From contig CAZALI010000014.1 of NCBI GenBank assembly GCA_964486215.1, positions 1-33,003 of the forward strand: 33,003 bases of DNA, written 5' to 3'. The notes beneath the pieces were generated by a model that searched no databases, was not told where the DNA came from, and saw only the letters and a list, made by a program, of their open reading frames with translations. Positions 24,634-32,116 of this stretch are shown one piece after another. Position 1 is the stretch's first letter, and every line of letters begins with the position of its first letter. The translations under genes and the position numbers were made by a program. The stretch is from RUG343 sp964486215. Its GTDB lineage: Bacteria; Bacillota_I; Bacilli_A; RF39; UBA660.

Positions 24634-25428
24634 ATGAAAAGGTTATTGTGGACAAATGGGCTAAAAATAGCTACTATTTTTATAGTTTTTGTAACAACAC
24701 TTTTTGCATATAGTAATGATACTAAGGTTTATGCGTATACTAGTAATAATTATTTAGGAGAATTAGTTAATACTCAAAATATTAAGACTACTAAAGGTGT
24801 ACTTATAGATAATAAACCAGTTATGAATAGAAAAATAACTAGTAATTATAATAGTAATACTAATACTAATAATAATTATGTAGTACCAAGTAATTCTATT
24901 AATATAGCTGGAGTTATGAGTAGAAGTCTTGTGAAAGATAATGGTAGTGCTTTCTACTTAGATCATAATATAAATGGTGTATATGATGGTATTGGAGTAC
25001 CATTTATAGACTATAGAAATGATTTTAATACTCGTAAAACTATTATTTATGGTCATAGTTCTATGACTGGAAATGGTACTTTCCAAGGATTACAAAATTA
25101 TCATAATAACTATGGCTTCTATAATAGTCATCGTTATATAACTATTAATTATAATGGTAAAACTTATAATTATTTAATATTCTCTGTATATGTATCAGTT
25201 GCGAATAGTGAAGAAGATGAAGGACTTGCTTACTTCCATAGAATGAACTATAGTGACAGCGAATGGGCATATGAATTAAATAAGTATAAGTCTCGTTCAG
25301 AATACAATACAGGAGTTAATGTAGGAGCAAGTGATAAGATAGTAATCTTACAAACTTGTTCTATGGATCCAAGATATTATGAGAAATATTATAGATATAA
25401 TTTACTTATTATGGGTAAATTAGTTTAG
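24634..25428 (+). CDS. Class B-like sortase (second of two)
   Basis: A second membrane transpeptidase, 264 residues. One N-terminal membrane/signal segment (about 10-28) ends at a possible cleavage site after KVYA, followed by an Asn/Thr-rich linker (about 70-88, NSNTNTNNNY). The catalytic residues are H141 in IIYGHSSMTGNGTFQGLQNY, C242 in LQTCSMDPR and R254 in YRYNLLIMG. It resembles sortase 1 in the TCSM region but differs in linker length and substrate-loop sequence, so it may take another substrate or act in pilus-to-wall transfer. ATG 24634, with GGGGGTTAGG upstream, is preferred over ATG 24619, which would lie next to the transcription start. It has its own consensus promoter and terminator. 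Confidence 0.9.
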   Translation: MKRLLWTNGLKIATIFIVFVTTLFAYSNDTKVYAYTSNNYLGELVNTQNIKTTKGVLIDNKPVMNRKITSNYNSNTNTNNNYVVPSNSINIAGVMSRSLVKDNGSAFYLDHNINGVYDGIGVPFIDYRNDFNTRKTIIYGHSSMTGNGTFQGLQNYHNNYGFYNSHRYITINYNGKTYNYLIFSVYVSVANSEEDEGLAYFHRMNYSDSEWAYELNKYKSRSEYNTGVNVGASDKIVILQTCSMDPRYYEKYYRYNLLIMGKLV

Positions 25429-25455
25429 AAAATGAGAAATCATTTTCTTTTTTTT
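25427..25455 (+). terminator. Sortase 2 terminator with GAAA loop
   Basis: A perfect 9-bp stem AGAAAATGA/TCATTTTCT closes GAAA and is followed by T. The stop TAG (25426-25428) overlaps the 5' arm. Confidence 0.9.
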
Positions 25456-25501
25456 ACTTTTCTTTATATTTTTGTTATGATAAAAATATAGGAGGTATAT
25501 T

Positions 25502-26509
25502 ATGAGAGTATTAGTTACTGGTGGAACTGGTTATATAGGTTCACATACTTGTGTAGAGTTATTAAATGCCGGATATGAAGTTATAGTTTTAGATAACTTA
25601 AGTAATTCTAAGAGAGATGTTATTAATAAACTAGAAGTTATTACTGGTAAGAAAGTAAAGTTTTATGAAGGTGACGTTTGTTCTTATGAGTTAGTAAGTA
25701 AAATATTTAAAGAAAATAAAATAGATGGAGTTTTACATTTTGCTGGATATAAAGCTGTAGGAGAGTCTGTAAAAGAACCATTAAAGTATTATGAAAATAA
25801 CTTAGAGTCAACAATTAATCTATTTAAAGTTATGGATGAGAATAATTGTAAATTGTTTATATTCTCTTCTAGTGCTGCTGTATATGGAGAACAAGATGTA
25901 GCTAAATGTGTGGAGACTATGGAGAGAAGAAAACAATCTAATCCATATGGAAAAACTAAATTTATGATAGAAAATATTGCAGAAGATTTATATGCCTCAG
26001 ATAATTCTTGGAATATAACATTATTAAGATACTTTAATCCAGTAGGTTCACATGAATCTGGATTAATAGGTGATGATCCAAATGGTATTCCAAATAATTT
26101 AATGCCATTTATAATTAAAGTAGCTACTCATGAGTTAGATAAATTAACAATCTTTGGTAATGATTATCCTACACCTGATGGTACTTGTATTAGAGATTAT
26201 ATACACGTAGTTGATCTTGCGAAAGGTCATTTAAAAGCTCTAGATCATGCTTTAAAAGAATCATCTAATTTATACATTTATAACTTAGGTTCAGGTAAAG
26301 GTGTAAGTGTTCAAGAAATGGTTGATACTTTTGAAAAAGTTAATAATTTGAAATTAAATTATGTTTATGGAGATAGAAGAGCAGGAGATTTACCAGAGTA
26401 TTATGCTGATCCTAGTAAAGCAGAAAAAGAGCTAGGTTGGAAAACAGAAAAGACACTTGAAGATATGTGTAGAGATGCATATAATTTTGCTTTAAAATCA
26501 AAAAAATAG
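25502..26509 (+). CDS. galE: UDP-glucose 4-epimerase
   Basis: NAD-dependent short-chain dehydrogenase that interconverts UDP-glucose and UDP-galactose for galactose use and glycan synthesis. The 335-residue product has the NAD motif TGGTGYIGSH (7-16), DNLSNSKR, VLHFAGYKAVGES, the catalytic Ser124 (FSSSAAVYG) and the Y149-x3-K153 pair (NPYGKTKF), and the substrate region RYFNPVGSH. Length and spacing are typical. ATG 25502 has AGGAGG nine bases upstream. It stands alone; a TGTTATGAT-type -10 (25473-25481) lies before it. UDP-galactose could feed surface polysaccharide or glycoprotein synthesis, but nothing in the neighbourhood proves that. Confidence 0.96.
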   Translation: MRVLVTGGTGYIGSHTCVELLNAGYEVIVLDNLSNSKRDVINKLEVITGKKVKFYEGDVCSYELVSKIFKENKIDGVLHFAGYKAVGESVKEPLKYYENNLESTINLFKVMDENNCKLFIFSSSAAVYGEQDVAKCVETMERRKQSNPYGKTKFMIENIAEDLYASDNSWNITLLRYFNPVGSHESGLIGDDPNGIPNNLMPFIIKVATHELDKLTIFGNDYPTPDGTCIRDYIHVVDLAKGHLKALDHALKESSNLYIYNLGSGKGVSVQEMVDTFEKVNNLKLNYVYGDRRAGDLPEYYADPSKAEKELGWKTEKTLEDMCRDAYNFALKSKK

Positions 26510-26530
26510 GCTTCTTATGAAGTCTTTTTA
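26508..26530 (+). terminator. Bidirectional terminator between convergent genes
   Basis: AGGCTTC (26508-26514), loop TTAT, GAAGTCT (26519-26525), then T; one G-T pair. The galE stop TAG (26507-26509) overlaps the 5' arm. On the minus strand the same hairpin is preceded by A and followed by A/T-rich sequence, so it may also end the lipoprotein gene. Confidence 0.75.
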
Positions 26531-27175
26531 TTTTGTATTAATTTCAATACTATATTTACTATTACCTCGATATTCATTATTTAGAAAGTCATCTTTGGTA
26601 TCATAAGTAAATACTGTTAAAGTGATTTTATCTATTTCTTTACATCTAGTACTACTTTGTAGTTTTATAGATGTTAATAAAGAATTATCATTGTAGTCTT
26701 TACTTTCTAAGTGTGAATAGAAACTACTATTTCTATTAGCATAATCATCATATAGATAAGTCATAAGATAATCACCTCTATCCATAGTATTATTAGGAGA
26801 GAGTATATTATAAGATATATCATTAAATTTAATATTATAGCCTATCTTTAGAATATCTTTTTTATACTTAAGCCATTCATTATAGAAAGAGTTAGCATAA
26901 CTATCAGTTAAATTAATAGTATTTTCATTAGATGGATATATACTAAATACTCCAATATCTTCTTCTACATTTAAGACTTTATTAATACTAGATATCTTAG
27001 TAAGAGTATTATTTTTTAATTCATAAAAAGCTATGGGAGTATTATTATTATCTACATAGACTTCTTCTTTAACTTCTTCTTTTTCTTGTTTTACTTTAGG
27101 TTTTTCTTTTACTTCTTTTTTAGTACAACTACATAGAGTTAATACTATTAGTAATAAAAATAATATCTTCTTCAT
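26528..27175 (-). CDS. Lipoprotein of unknown function
   Basis: The only clear minus-strand gene. Translation starts MKKILFLLLIVLTLCSC: a lipoprotein signal peptide with the lipobox LCSC. A Lys/Glu/Val-rich linker follows (about 20-40), then a domain of about 170 residues rich in Asn, Ser, Tyr and Asp with no family I recognise. It should be anchored on the outer face of the membrane. Two adjacent ATGs (27178 and 27175) fit; AGGTGAT lies 2-5 bases upstream, so the second ATG has better spacing. A TATAAT on this strand (27199-27194) lies in the 80-bp divergent region shared with rarA. It is convergent with galE. Confidence 0.82.
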   Translation of the reverse strand: MKKILFLLLIVLTLCSCTKKEVKEKPKVKQEKEEVKEEVYVDNNNTPIAFYELKNNTLTKISSINKVLNVEEDIGVFSIYPSNENTINLTDSYANSFYNEWLKYKKDILKIGYNIKFNDISYNILSPNNTMDRGDYLMTYLYDDYANRNSSFYSHLESKDYNDNSLLTSIKLQSSTRCKEIDKITLTVFTYDTKDDFLNNEYRGNSKYSIEINTK

Positions 27176-27225
27176 CATATCACCTATATTTATATTATAA
27201 CGAATAGAGATATTAGTAAATGATA

Positions 27226-27234
27226 TGTTATAAT
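27226..27234 (+). promoter_or_regulatory. Extended -10 of the rarA promoter
   Basis: TGTTATAAT fits an extended -10; no good -35. The start near 27241 leaves 18 bases before ATG 27259. A minus-strand TATAAT (27199-27194) is about 30 bp away, so the two promoters are divergent. Confidence 0.6.
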
Positions 27235-27258
27235 AGTATATGAAATGGAGGTGTAGTT

Positions 27259-28584
27259 ATGGAACAAGCTTCTTTATTTGATACAGGTAAGAATGAGCCA
27301 CTAGCTTCTCGTATGAGACCTAGAACTCTAGATGAATTTGTTGGTCAAGAACATTTACTTGGAGAAGGCAAGATACTTAGAAAAATAATTGAGAGTGATA
27401 ATGTTCCTTCTATGATATTTTGGGGACCTCCAGGAGTAGGTAAAACTACTTTAGCTAGAATTATAGCAGAGAAGACAGAGTCAGAGTTTATTACTTTTTC
27501 AGCAGTAACAGCTGGGATTAAAGAGATTAAAAAAGTAATGGAAGATGCTGATAAGAATAAAAGATTAGGTATTAAGACTATTGTCTTTGTAGATGAAATA
27601 CATAGATTTAATAAAGCTCAACAAGATGCTTTCTTACCATTTGTAGAAAAAGGTTCTATAGTACTCATTGGAGCCACTACAGAGAATCCTTCCTTTGAAG
27701 TTAATAATGCCTTACTTTCTCGTTGTAGAGTATTTGTCTTAAAAGAATTATCTAGTGAAGATATTCTTAATTTGCTTAAAAGAGCTCTTAGTGATGAAAG
27801 AGGCTTTGAAGGAGAAAAAGTTAAAATTAAAGATGAAGACTTAGAAGTAATAGCTAATTTTGCGAATGGAGATGCCAGAAATGCTTTAACTACTCTTGAT
27901 ATGATAGTAGCAAATGGTGAAGTTAAAAAAGATGGTATTCATATAACAAAGAGTATGATAGAAGATTGTTTAACTAAAAAGACTTTCTTATATGATAAGA
28001 ATGGTGAAGAACATTACAATATAATTTCAGCATTACATAAGTCTATGCGTAATAGTGATCCAGATGCAGCTGTATACTGGTTAGCTCGTATGTTAGAAGC
28101 TGGAGAAGATCCTATTTATATAGCACGTAGAGTGACGAGATTTGCTTCGGAAGATATTGGGCTTGCGGATACTAATGCTTTAAATGTAGCTGTTAATGCT
28201 TATCATGCGTGTCACTTTATTGGTATGCCAGAGTGTACTGTTCACTTAACAGAAGCTGTTATTTATATGTCACTTGCGCCTAAATCTAATGCTTGTGATG
28301 TAGCCTATATGTCTGCTGCTAGTGATGCGAAAAAGATGCTTAATGAGCCAGTGCCTCTTGTTATTAGAAATGCTCCTACAAAGTTAATGAAAGATTTAAA
28401 TTATGGAAAAGGTTATCAATATGCTCATGATACAAAAGATAAATTAACTAATATGGAATGTATGCCTCCTTCATTAAAAGGAAAAGAGTATTACAATCCT
28501 ACTACTCAAGGTAATGAATCTAAATTTAAAGATAGATTAGAAGCTATTAAAAAGTGGAAAGCTGAACATAGAGAAGATAATTAG
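27259..28584 (+). CDS. rarA: Replication-associated recombination protein A (RarA/MgsA)
   Basis: AAA+ ATPase of the clamp-loader clade that acts at stalled replication forks. The 441-residue protein shows RTLDEFVGQEHLLG at the start, Walker A GPPGVGKTTLA (56-66), Walker B VFVDEIHRF, sensor 1 LIGATTENPSFEVN, the arginine-finger region LLSRCRVFVL and the C-terminal MgsA tetramerisation domain (DPDAAVYWLARMLEAGEDP, then RRVTRFASEDIGLAD). Length is usual. Start ATG follows GGAGGTG. It is transcribed alone. Confidence 0.97.
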   Translation: MEQASLFDTGKNEPLASRMRPRTLDEFVGQEHLLGEGKILRKIIESDNVPSMIFWGPPGVGKTTLARIIAEKTESEFITFSAVTAGIKEIKKVMEDADKNKRLGIKTIVFVDEIHRFNKAQQDAFLPFVEKGSIVLIGATTENPSFEVNNALLSRCRVFVLKELSSEDILNLLKRALSDERGFEGEKVKIKDEDLEVIANFANGDARNALTTLDMIVANGEVKKDGIHITKSMIEDCLTKKTFLYDKNGEEHYNIISALHKSMRNSDPDAAVYWLARMLEAGEDPIYIARRVTRFASEDIGLADTNALNVAVNAYHACHFIGMPECTVHLTEAVIYMSLAPKSNACDVAYMSAASDAKKMLNEPVPLVIRNAPTKLMKDLNYGKGYQYAHDTKDKLTNMECMPPSLKGKEYYNPTTQGNESKFKDRLEAIKKWKAEHREDN

Positions 28585-28597
28585 TCTTCTTTTTTTG
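28572..28597 (+). terminator. rarA terminator
   Basis: AGAAGAT (28572-28578) pairs with GTCTTCT (28584-28590), loop AATTA, then a T run. The stop TAG (28582-28584) joins loop and stem. Confidence 0.85.
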
Positions 28598-28626
28598 TTG
28601 CTTTTTTATTATCTTTGTGCTATTAT
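28598..28626 (+). promoter_or_regulatory. Promoter of the serpin gene
   Basis: TTGCTT (28598-28603), 17-bp spacer, TATTAT (28621-28626) with extended TGC. It starts in the T run of the rarA terminator. Confidence 0.6.
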
Positions 28627-28648
28627 TACAATAGAGTAGAGTGTGAAG

Positions 28649-30361
28649 ATGGAAGAAAAAAATAATGATGATGAAGTATTAGATTTAGATGAAGAAAAAC
28701 AAGAAGAAACAGTACCAGAAGAACCAACTAAAGAGATTAGTGATGTTGTAGTAACTGAACCTACTAATGATACAGTTATGTCACCTGAAGAGCCTAATGA
28801 TAAAAAGCCTGATGATAAAAAGAAGAAAAAGAGCAAGAAAGGATTATTAACGGTATTAATATGCTTAGTAATAATAGGAATATTAGCAGCTTGCTATGTT
28901 GTTTTCTTTGCTAAGCCTGAAGAAAAGATTAAAAAGACTGATACTAAGGAAGTAAAGTCTCCATATCGTTTATCTGGTAATGGTTTGGAAAACTTTGATT
29001 TGTATTTTTTACAATTAGAGAATGAAGCTAAGAACAAAGTATATAGTCCATTATCTATAAAATATGCATTACAGATGTTATCAGAAGGATCAGCTGGTGA
29101 AACTAAGAAGCAGATTGATGACGTTATTGGGGATTATGAAGCTAAAAAATATGTTAATAGTAAACATATGAGTTTTGCTAATGCTATGTTTATAAGAGAT
29201 ACTTTTAAAGATGCTGTTAAAGAATCATATGTTACTAAACTTAAAGAGAATTATGATGCTGAAATAAGATATGAAGACTTTAGTTCTGTTCAACCAATGA
29301 ATGAATGGGTTAGTGAAAAGACTTTTAAATTAATTAAAGATATGTTTGATGATGTTAGTGAGGATAATTTTATTCTTATTAATGCTCTAGCAATTGATAT
29401 GAATTGGAAGAATAGAATTCAAGCTGCTAATGCTCCACTTCCTGAAGGTATGAAACAACTTTATTATCATGTTAACTATGTACATGAGAAATATAGTGAT
29501 TATATTCATATTATTGAGGATGATTATCCAAGTATGAAATTTAATAATCAAGAAAATATTAAATCAGTTGAAGTAGGTGCTAGCTTTAATCATTATGACA
29601 TAGTTAAGGATAAGGGAGAAAACAACATTAGAAAAACAGTTACAGATGATTATACTAAGTATTTAAATGAAAACCCAGAAGCTGTTGAGTATTGTCCTCC
29701 AGTAGATGAATATGTAAATCAGTATATAAAAGATATAAATACAAATTATAAAGAGGCTGCTATTTCTACAGATTTTTATATCAGTGATAATGATAATGTA
29801 AAAGTATTTGCTAAAGATTTACAAACTTATGATGGAACAACTTTACAATATGTTGGTATTATGCCTAAGAATGAAGAATTAACTACTTATGTTAAAAATT
29901 TAAAAGTTAAAGATTTAACAAAAATTCTTGAGTCTTTAAAAGAAGTTAAGTATGATAACTTTAAAGAAGGAGTAATAACACAAATAAGAGGAAACATTCC
30001 ATTATTTAAGTATGAATATGAATTAAAATTAGTTAAAGATTTAAATAAATTAAATATAAAAGATGCCTTTAAACCTGGTAAAGCTGATTTAACGGGAATG
30101 ATAGAAGATTCTGAGCAATATATAGGCGATGCTAGTCATAAAGCAATGATAGAGTTTTCAAATGATGGAATTAAAGCTGCTGCTGCTACGGCTATTTCTG
30201 GATTTGGAGCTGCCGGTGCTTGTAACTATGACTATGAATTTGATGTTCCTATTGAGAAAATAGATATTACATTTGATAAACCATATATGTATATTATTCG
30301 TGATAAGAATAGTGGAGAGGTATGGTTTACTGGAACTGTTTACGAACCAATAAAAAAATAG
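28649..30361 (+). CDS. Membrane-anchored serpin (serine protease inhibitor)
   Basis: A 570-residue protein with an acidic cytoplasmic N terminus (1-63), one membrane segment (about 65-88) and an extracytoplasmic serpin domain (about 103-570). Family marks: NKVYSPLSIKYALQMLSEGSAGETKKQI near the start of the domain, NAMFIRD, and the end region KAMIEFSNDGIKAAAATAIS plus PYMYIIRDKNSGEVWFTG. The hinge GIKAAAATA is rich in Ala as in inhibitory serpins. By length from the hinge, P1-P1' falls near Ala-Ala in GFGAAGA, an elastase-like preference (inference). About 100 extra residues interrupt the middle (about 270-370) where the usual fold is shorter. Bacterial serpins are rare, and most known ones are secreted without such an anchor. 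Its ribosome site is weak; GTG 28643 is an alternative start. Confidence 0.87.
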   Translation: MEEKNNDDEVLDLDEEKQEETVPEEPTKEISDVVVTEPTNDTVMSPEEPNDKKPDDKKKKKSKKGLLTVLICLVIIGILAACYVVFFAKPEEKIKKTDTKEVKSPYRLSGNGLENFDLYFLQLENEAKNKVYSPLSIKYALQMLSEGSAGETKKQIDDVIGDYEAKKYVNSKHMSFANAMFIRDTFKDAVKESYVTKLKENYDAEIRYEDFSSVQPMNEWVSEKTFKLIKDMFDDVSEDNFILINALAIDMNWKNRIQAANAPLPEGMKQLYYHVNYVHEKYSDYIHIIEDDYPSMKFNNQENIKSVEVGASFNHYDIVKDKGENNIRKTVTDDYTKYLNENPEAVEYCPPVDEYVNQYIKDINTNYKEAAISTDFYISDNDNVKVFAKDLQTYDGTTLQYVGIMPKNEELTTYVKNLKVKDLTKILESLKEVKYDNFKEGVITQIRGNIPLFKYEYELKLVKDLNKLNIKDAFKPGKADLTGMIEDSEQYIGDASHKAMIEFSNDGIKAAAATAISGFGAAGACNYDYEFDVPIEKIDITFDKPYMYIIRDKNSGEVWFTGTVYEPIKK

Positions 30362-30382
30362 CTAGATTTATCTAGCTTTTTT
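30360..30382 (+). terminator. Serpin gene terminator
   Basis: AGCTAGA (30360-30366), loop TTTA, TCTAGCT (30371-30377), then T. The stop TAG (30359-30361) overlaps the 5' arm. Confidence 0.9.
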
Positions 30383-30441
30383 ATTTTTATAAATAATTTA
30401 AGTTATAGTATTATTATAGTATAATTATAGTGGTGATTGGT

Positions 30442-30882
30442 ATGTATGCCGAAAAGTATATAAAGTTTTTAAAAGAAAATAATTTATATGATCAAGATCT
30501 TATTGACTATATGAGTACTAGGACAACTTATGTGGATTATAATAATGAAAATGCCAAAGAATTTATTGGTTGTTATCTCATGACAGAAAATGATGTGATT
30601 GAAGATATAGCTTTATGTGTTCCTAGAATAGTTGATGACGTTACTGTATCTATTAATATTCATGAATATGTGCATTTACTTAATACATATAAATATTTAG
30701 GTAAGAAGTATGTTATAAGAGAAGAAGATGAGTTGTTACCAGTAAAGTATGAATTACTTTATTTAAAGAAAGAAAATCCTACATATATGAATTCTTATAT
30801 CCAAGAAATAAGTAAGTGTAATAATAAAGTATTAAAAGAATTTATTAGTTCTTATGATAAAACTTTAGTAAAAAAGAAATAA
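30442..30882 (+). CDS. Small protein with an HEYVH motif, possible zinc peptidase
   Basis: A 146-residue cytoplasmic-looking protein. It holds HEYVH (H74, E75, H78) on a hydrophobic stretch (VSINIHEYVHLL), the HExxH pattern of zinc peptidases, with acidic residues 16-29 positions later (EEDELL and KYELLY) that could give a third ligand as in gluzincins. No known family recognised, and the motif alone can occur by chance. ATG 30442 follows GGTGAT by four bases; two GTG codons at 30430 and 30433 lie in the ribosome site. TATAAT-like boxes near 30410-30424 form its promoter. Codon use fits the core. No terminator follows. Confidence 0.7.
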   Translation: MYAEKYIKFLKENNLYDQDLIDYMSTRTTYVDYNNENAKEFIGCYLMTENDVIEDIALCVPRIVDDVTVSINIHEYVHLLNTYKYLGKKYVIREEDELLPVKYELLYLKKENPTYMNSYIQEISKCNNKVLKEFISSYDKTLVKKK

Positions 30883-30913
30883 TTTATATAGTAAGTTAAA
30901 AGTGGGCGATAGT

Positions 30914-31009
30914 ATGGCATTAATTATTGGTAATATAATTGCTTTAGTAGCATCAATATTAATGGTATATACTGGAATAATAAAGAAGAAAAAGGAATTG
31001 ATGCATTAA
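30914..31009 (+). pseudogene. 31-aa membrane peptide, probable YgjV-like 5' remnant
   Basis: The frame encodes 31 residues starting MALIIGNIIALVASILMVYT, one membrane helix followed by KKKKELMH. This resembles, from memory, the first helix of YgjV-type inner-membrane proteins, which continue for several more helices, so it is likely a truncated remnant. A second frame (about 30930-31110) runs open without a start and ends EIEEY; I cannot place it. A tiny functional membrane peptide is the alternative. GGGCGAT precedes the ATG. Confidence 0.4.
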
Positions 31010-31096
31010 GCATTATTCACGAGATTACTAACAATTGGATAGAATCACCGTATCTATTATTTAGAAATTATTCAATATATTATTTTCAAAAGGAGA

Positions 31097-31519
31097 TTGA
31101 AGAATATTAAAAAAGGAATTTATATATCAATAAAACCTAAACATGCAAGTAGAATAGAAAAATTAGTTAAAAATTATGAATTTAGAAAATATATTCCCAA
31201 AAATAAAATAGATTATTTAATAGTTTATGAAACAGTTCCAACATGTGCAATTAAATATGTAATTGAACTTGGTAAAATAGTAGAATATCCAGATAAAATT
31301 GATGAAGAAGGATATGGAAATAAAGATTTTAATGAAGGACTAAAAAAATCAAAATATGCATATCAAATAAAGCATTTAGAAAAACTCAAAAATTCAATAT
31401 CTTTGGTATATTTAAAACAAAAATATAATTTTACGCCACCACAAAGTTATGCATATTTTGAAAAATATCCTGAATTAACGGAATTTACTTTTAATTCAGA
31501 AAAGGTAGCTTTAAAATAG
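31097..31519 (+). CDS. ASCH-domain (PUA-like) protein 1
   Basis: A protein of about 140 residues with the pattern GIYISIKPKHASRIEKLVKNYEFRKYIP at its N terminus, typical of ASCH domains: a beta-barrel related to PUA that binds RNA or nucleosides. YqfB of this fold is an N4-acetylcytidine amidohydrolase; no equivalent function can be claimed here. The start is unclear. TTG 31097 lies only one base after AGGAG, while ATT 31106 is ten bases after it and gives MKKGIYISIKPKH. Base use is more A-rich (AAA over AAG) than in core genes. It is directly followed, with no gap, by a second ASCH gene, pointing to a two-gene operon. Confidence 0.75.
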   Translation: MKNIKKGIYISIKPKHASRIEKLVKNYEFRKYIPKNKIDYLIVYETVPTCAIKYVIELGKIVEYPDKIDEEGYGNKDFNEGLKKSKYAYQIKHLEKLKNSISLVYLKQKYNFTPPQSYAYFEKYPELTEFTFNSEKVALK

Positions 31520-31870
31520 ATGGTTTATAAATTTAATTTAAATAATAGGGCAATAGATGCTATTATAAATAGAACAAAAAGAGTTGAAATAAGAACAAAT
31601 AATAATTTTGATTATTCTAAAATACAAGTTGGTGATATAATTATTTTTACTTCGCCTAATAAAAAAAGTATTAAATGTAAAATATTAAAAAATCTCTGGT
31701 ATATTTCAATTGAAGAATTACTAAAAAAAGAAGGTACGACTTATACTTTATCATCAACAAATGATTATGATGAGGGAATAAAATCAATATATAGTATTGA
31801 TGGATATGAACGTGTTATTAAAACAAGTGGTGTATATGCGCTACATTTAGAATATATTTGCACTATATAA
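31520..31870 (+). CDS. ASCH-domain (PUA-like) protein 2
   Basis: A 116-residue protein. Its N terminus, MVYKFNLNNRAIDAIINRTK, is followed by RVEIRTN, GDIIIFTS and WYISIEELLKKEGT, then SSTNDYDEGIKSI and SGVYALHLEYI, matching the order of ASCH-domain segments (ligand-binding strand, GD turn, then charged helix). It begins at an ATG abutting the preceding TAG, with no clear ribosome site of its own, so it is likely translationally coupled. Function is unknown; RNA or nucleoside binding is the best guess. Similar A-rich codon use supports joint acquisition. Confidence 0.78.
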   Translation: MVYKFNLNNRAIDAIINRTKRVEIRTNNNFDYSKIQVGDIIIFTSPNKKSIKCKILKNLWYISIEELLKKEGTTYTLSSTNDYDEGIKSIYSIDGYERVIKTSGVYALHLEYICTI

Positions 31871-31885
31871 AAGGAGTTGATCCAA

Positions 31886-31911
31886 ATGAATGAAAATAAA
31901 ACTAATATAAA
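31886..31911 (+). repeat. 26-bp direct repeat, left copy
   Basis: Identical to 32655-32680; the copies are 769 bp apart and flank the HD-domain gene. Confidence 0.85.
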
Positions 31912-31930
31912 CTGGTTGATAACAATTTAG
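31886..31930 (+). pseudogene. Degenerate copy of the short CxxC peptide gene
   Basis: The frame MNENKTNINWLITI ends after 14 residues. Its first 26 bases equal the start of the 30-residue gene at 32655, and weaker similarity continues past the stop (CTTTATAAAAT-like and CTTGCA segments) to about 32030. AAGGAG lies upstream at 31871, so it may still be translated, but it looks like a decayed copy. The rest of 31931-32100 has no gene I can support. Confidence 0.5.
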
Positions 31931-32116
31931 TCAAGACCACTCCTAAATCCTTATAAAATAAGGAAAAGCTCAAAACAGATCTTGCACGATTATGCTAAAA
32001 TATATATAAAATTGATGAAAATTAGGAAAATAATATGATTTTAAGTAAAAATAGCTTAGGAATTGATATAGTGAGAACGGTTAGTTAAGACCAATAAAAA
32101 AGGAGGTGATAAATAT

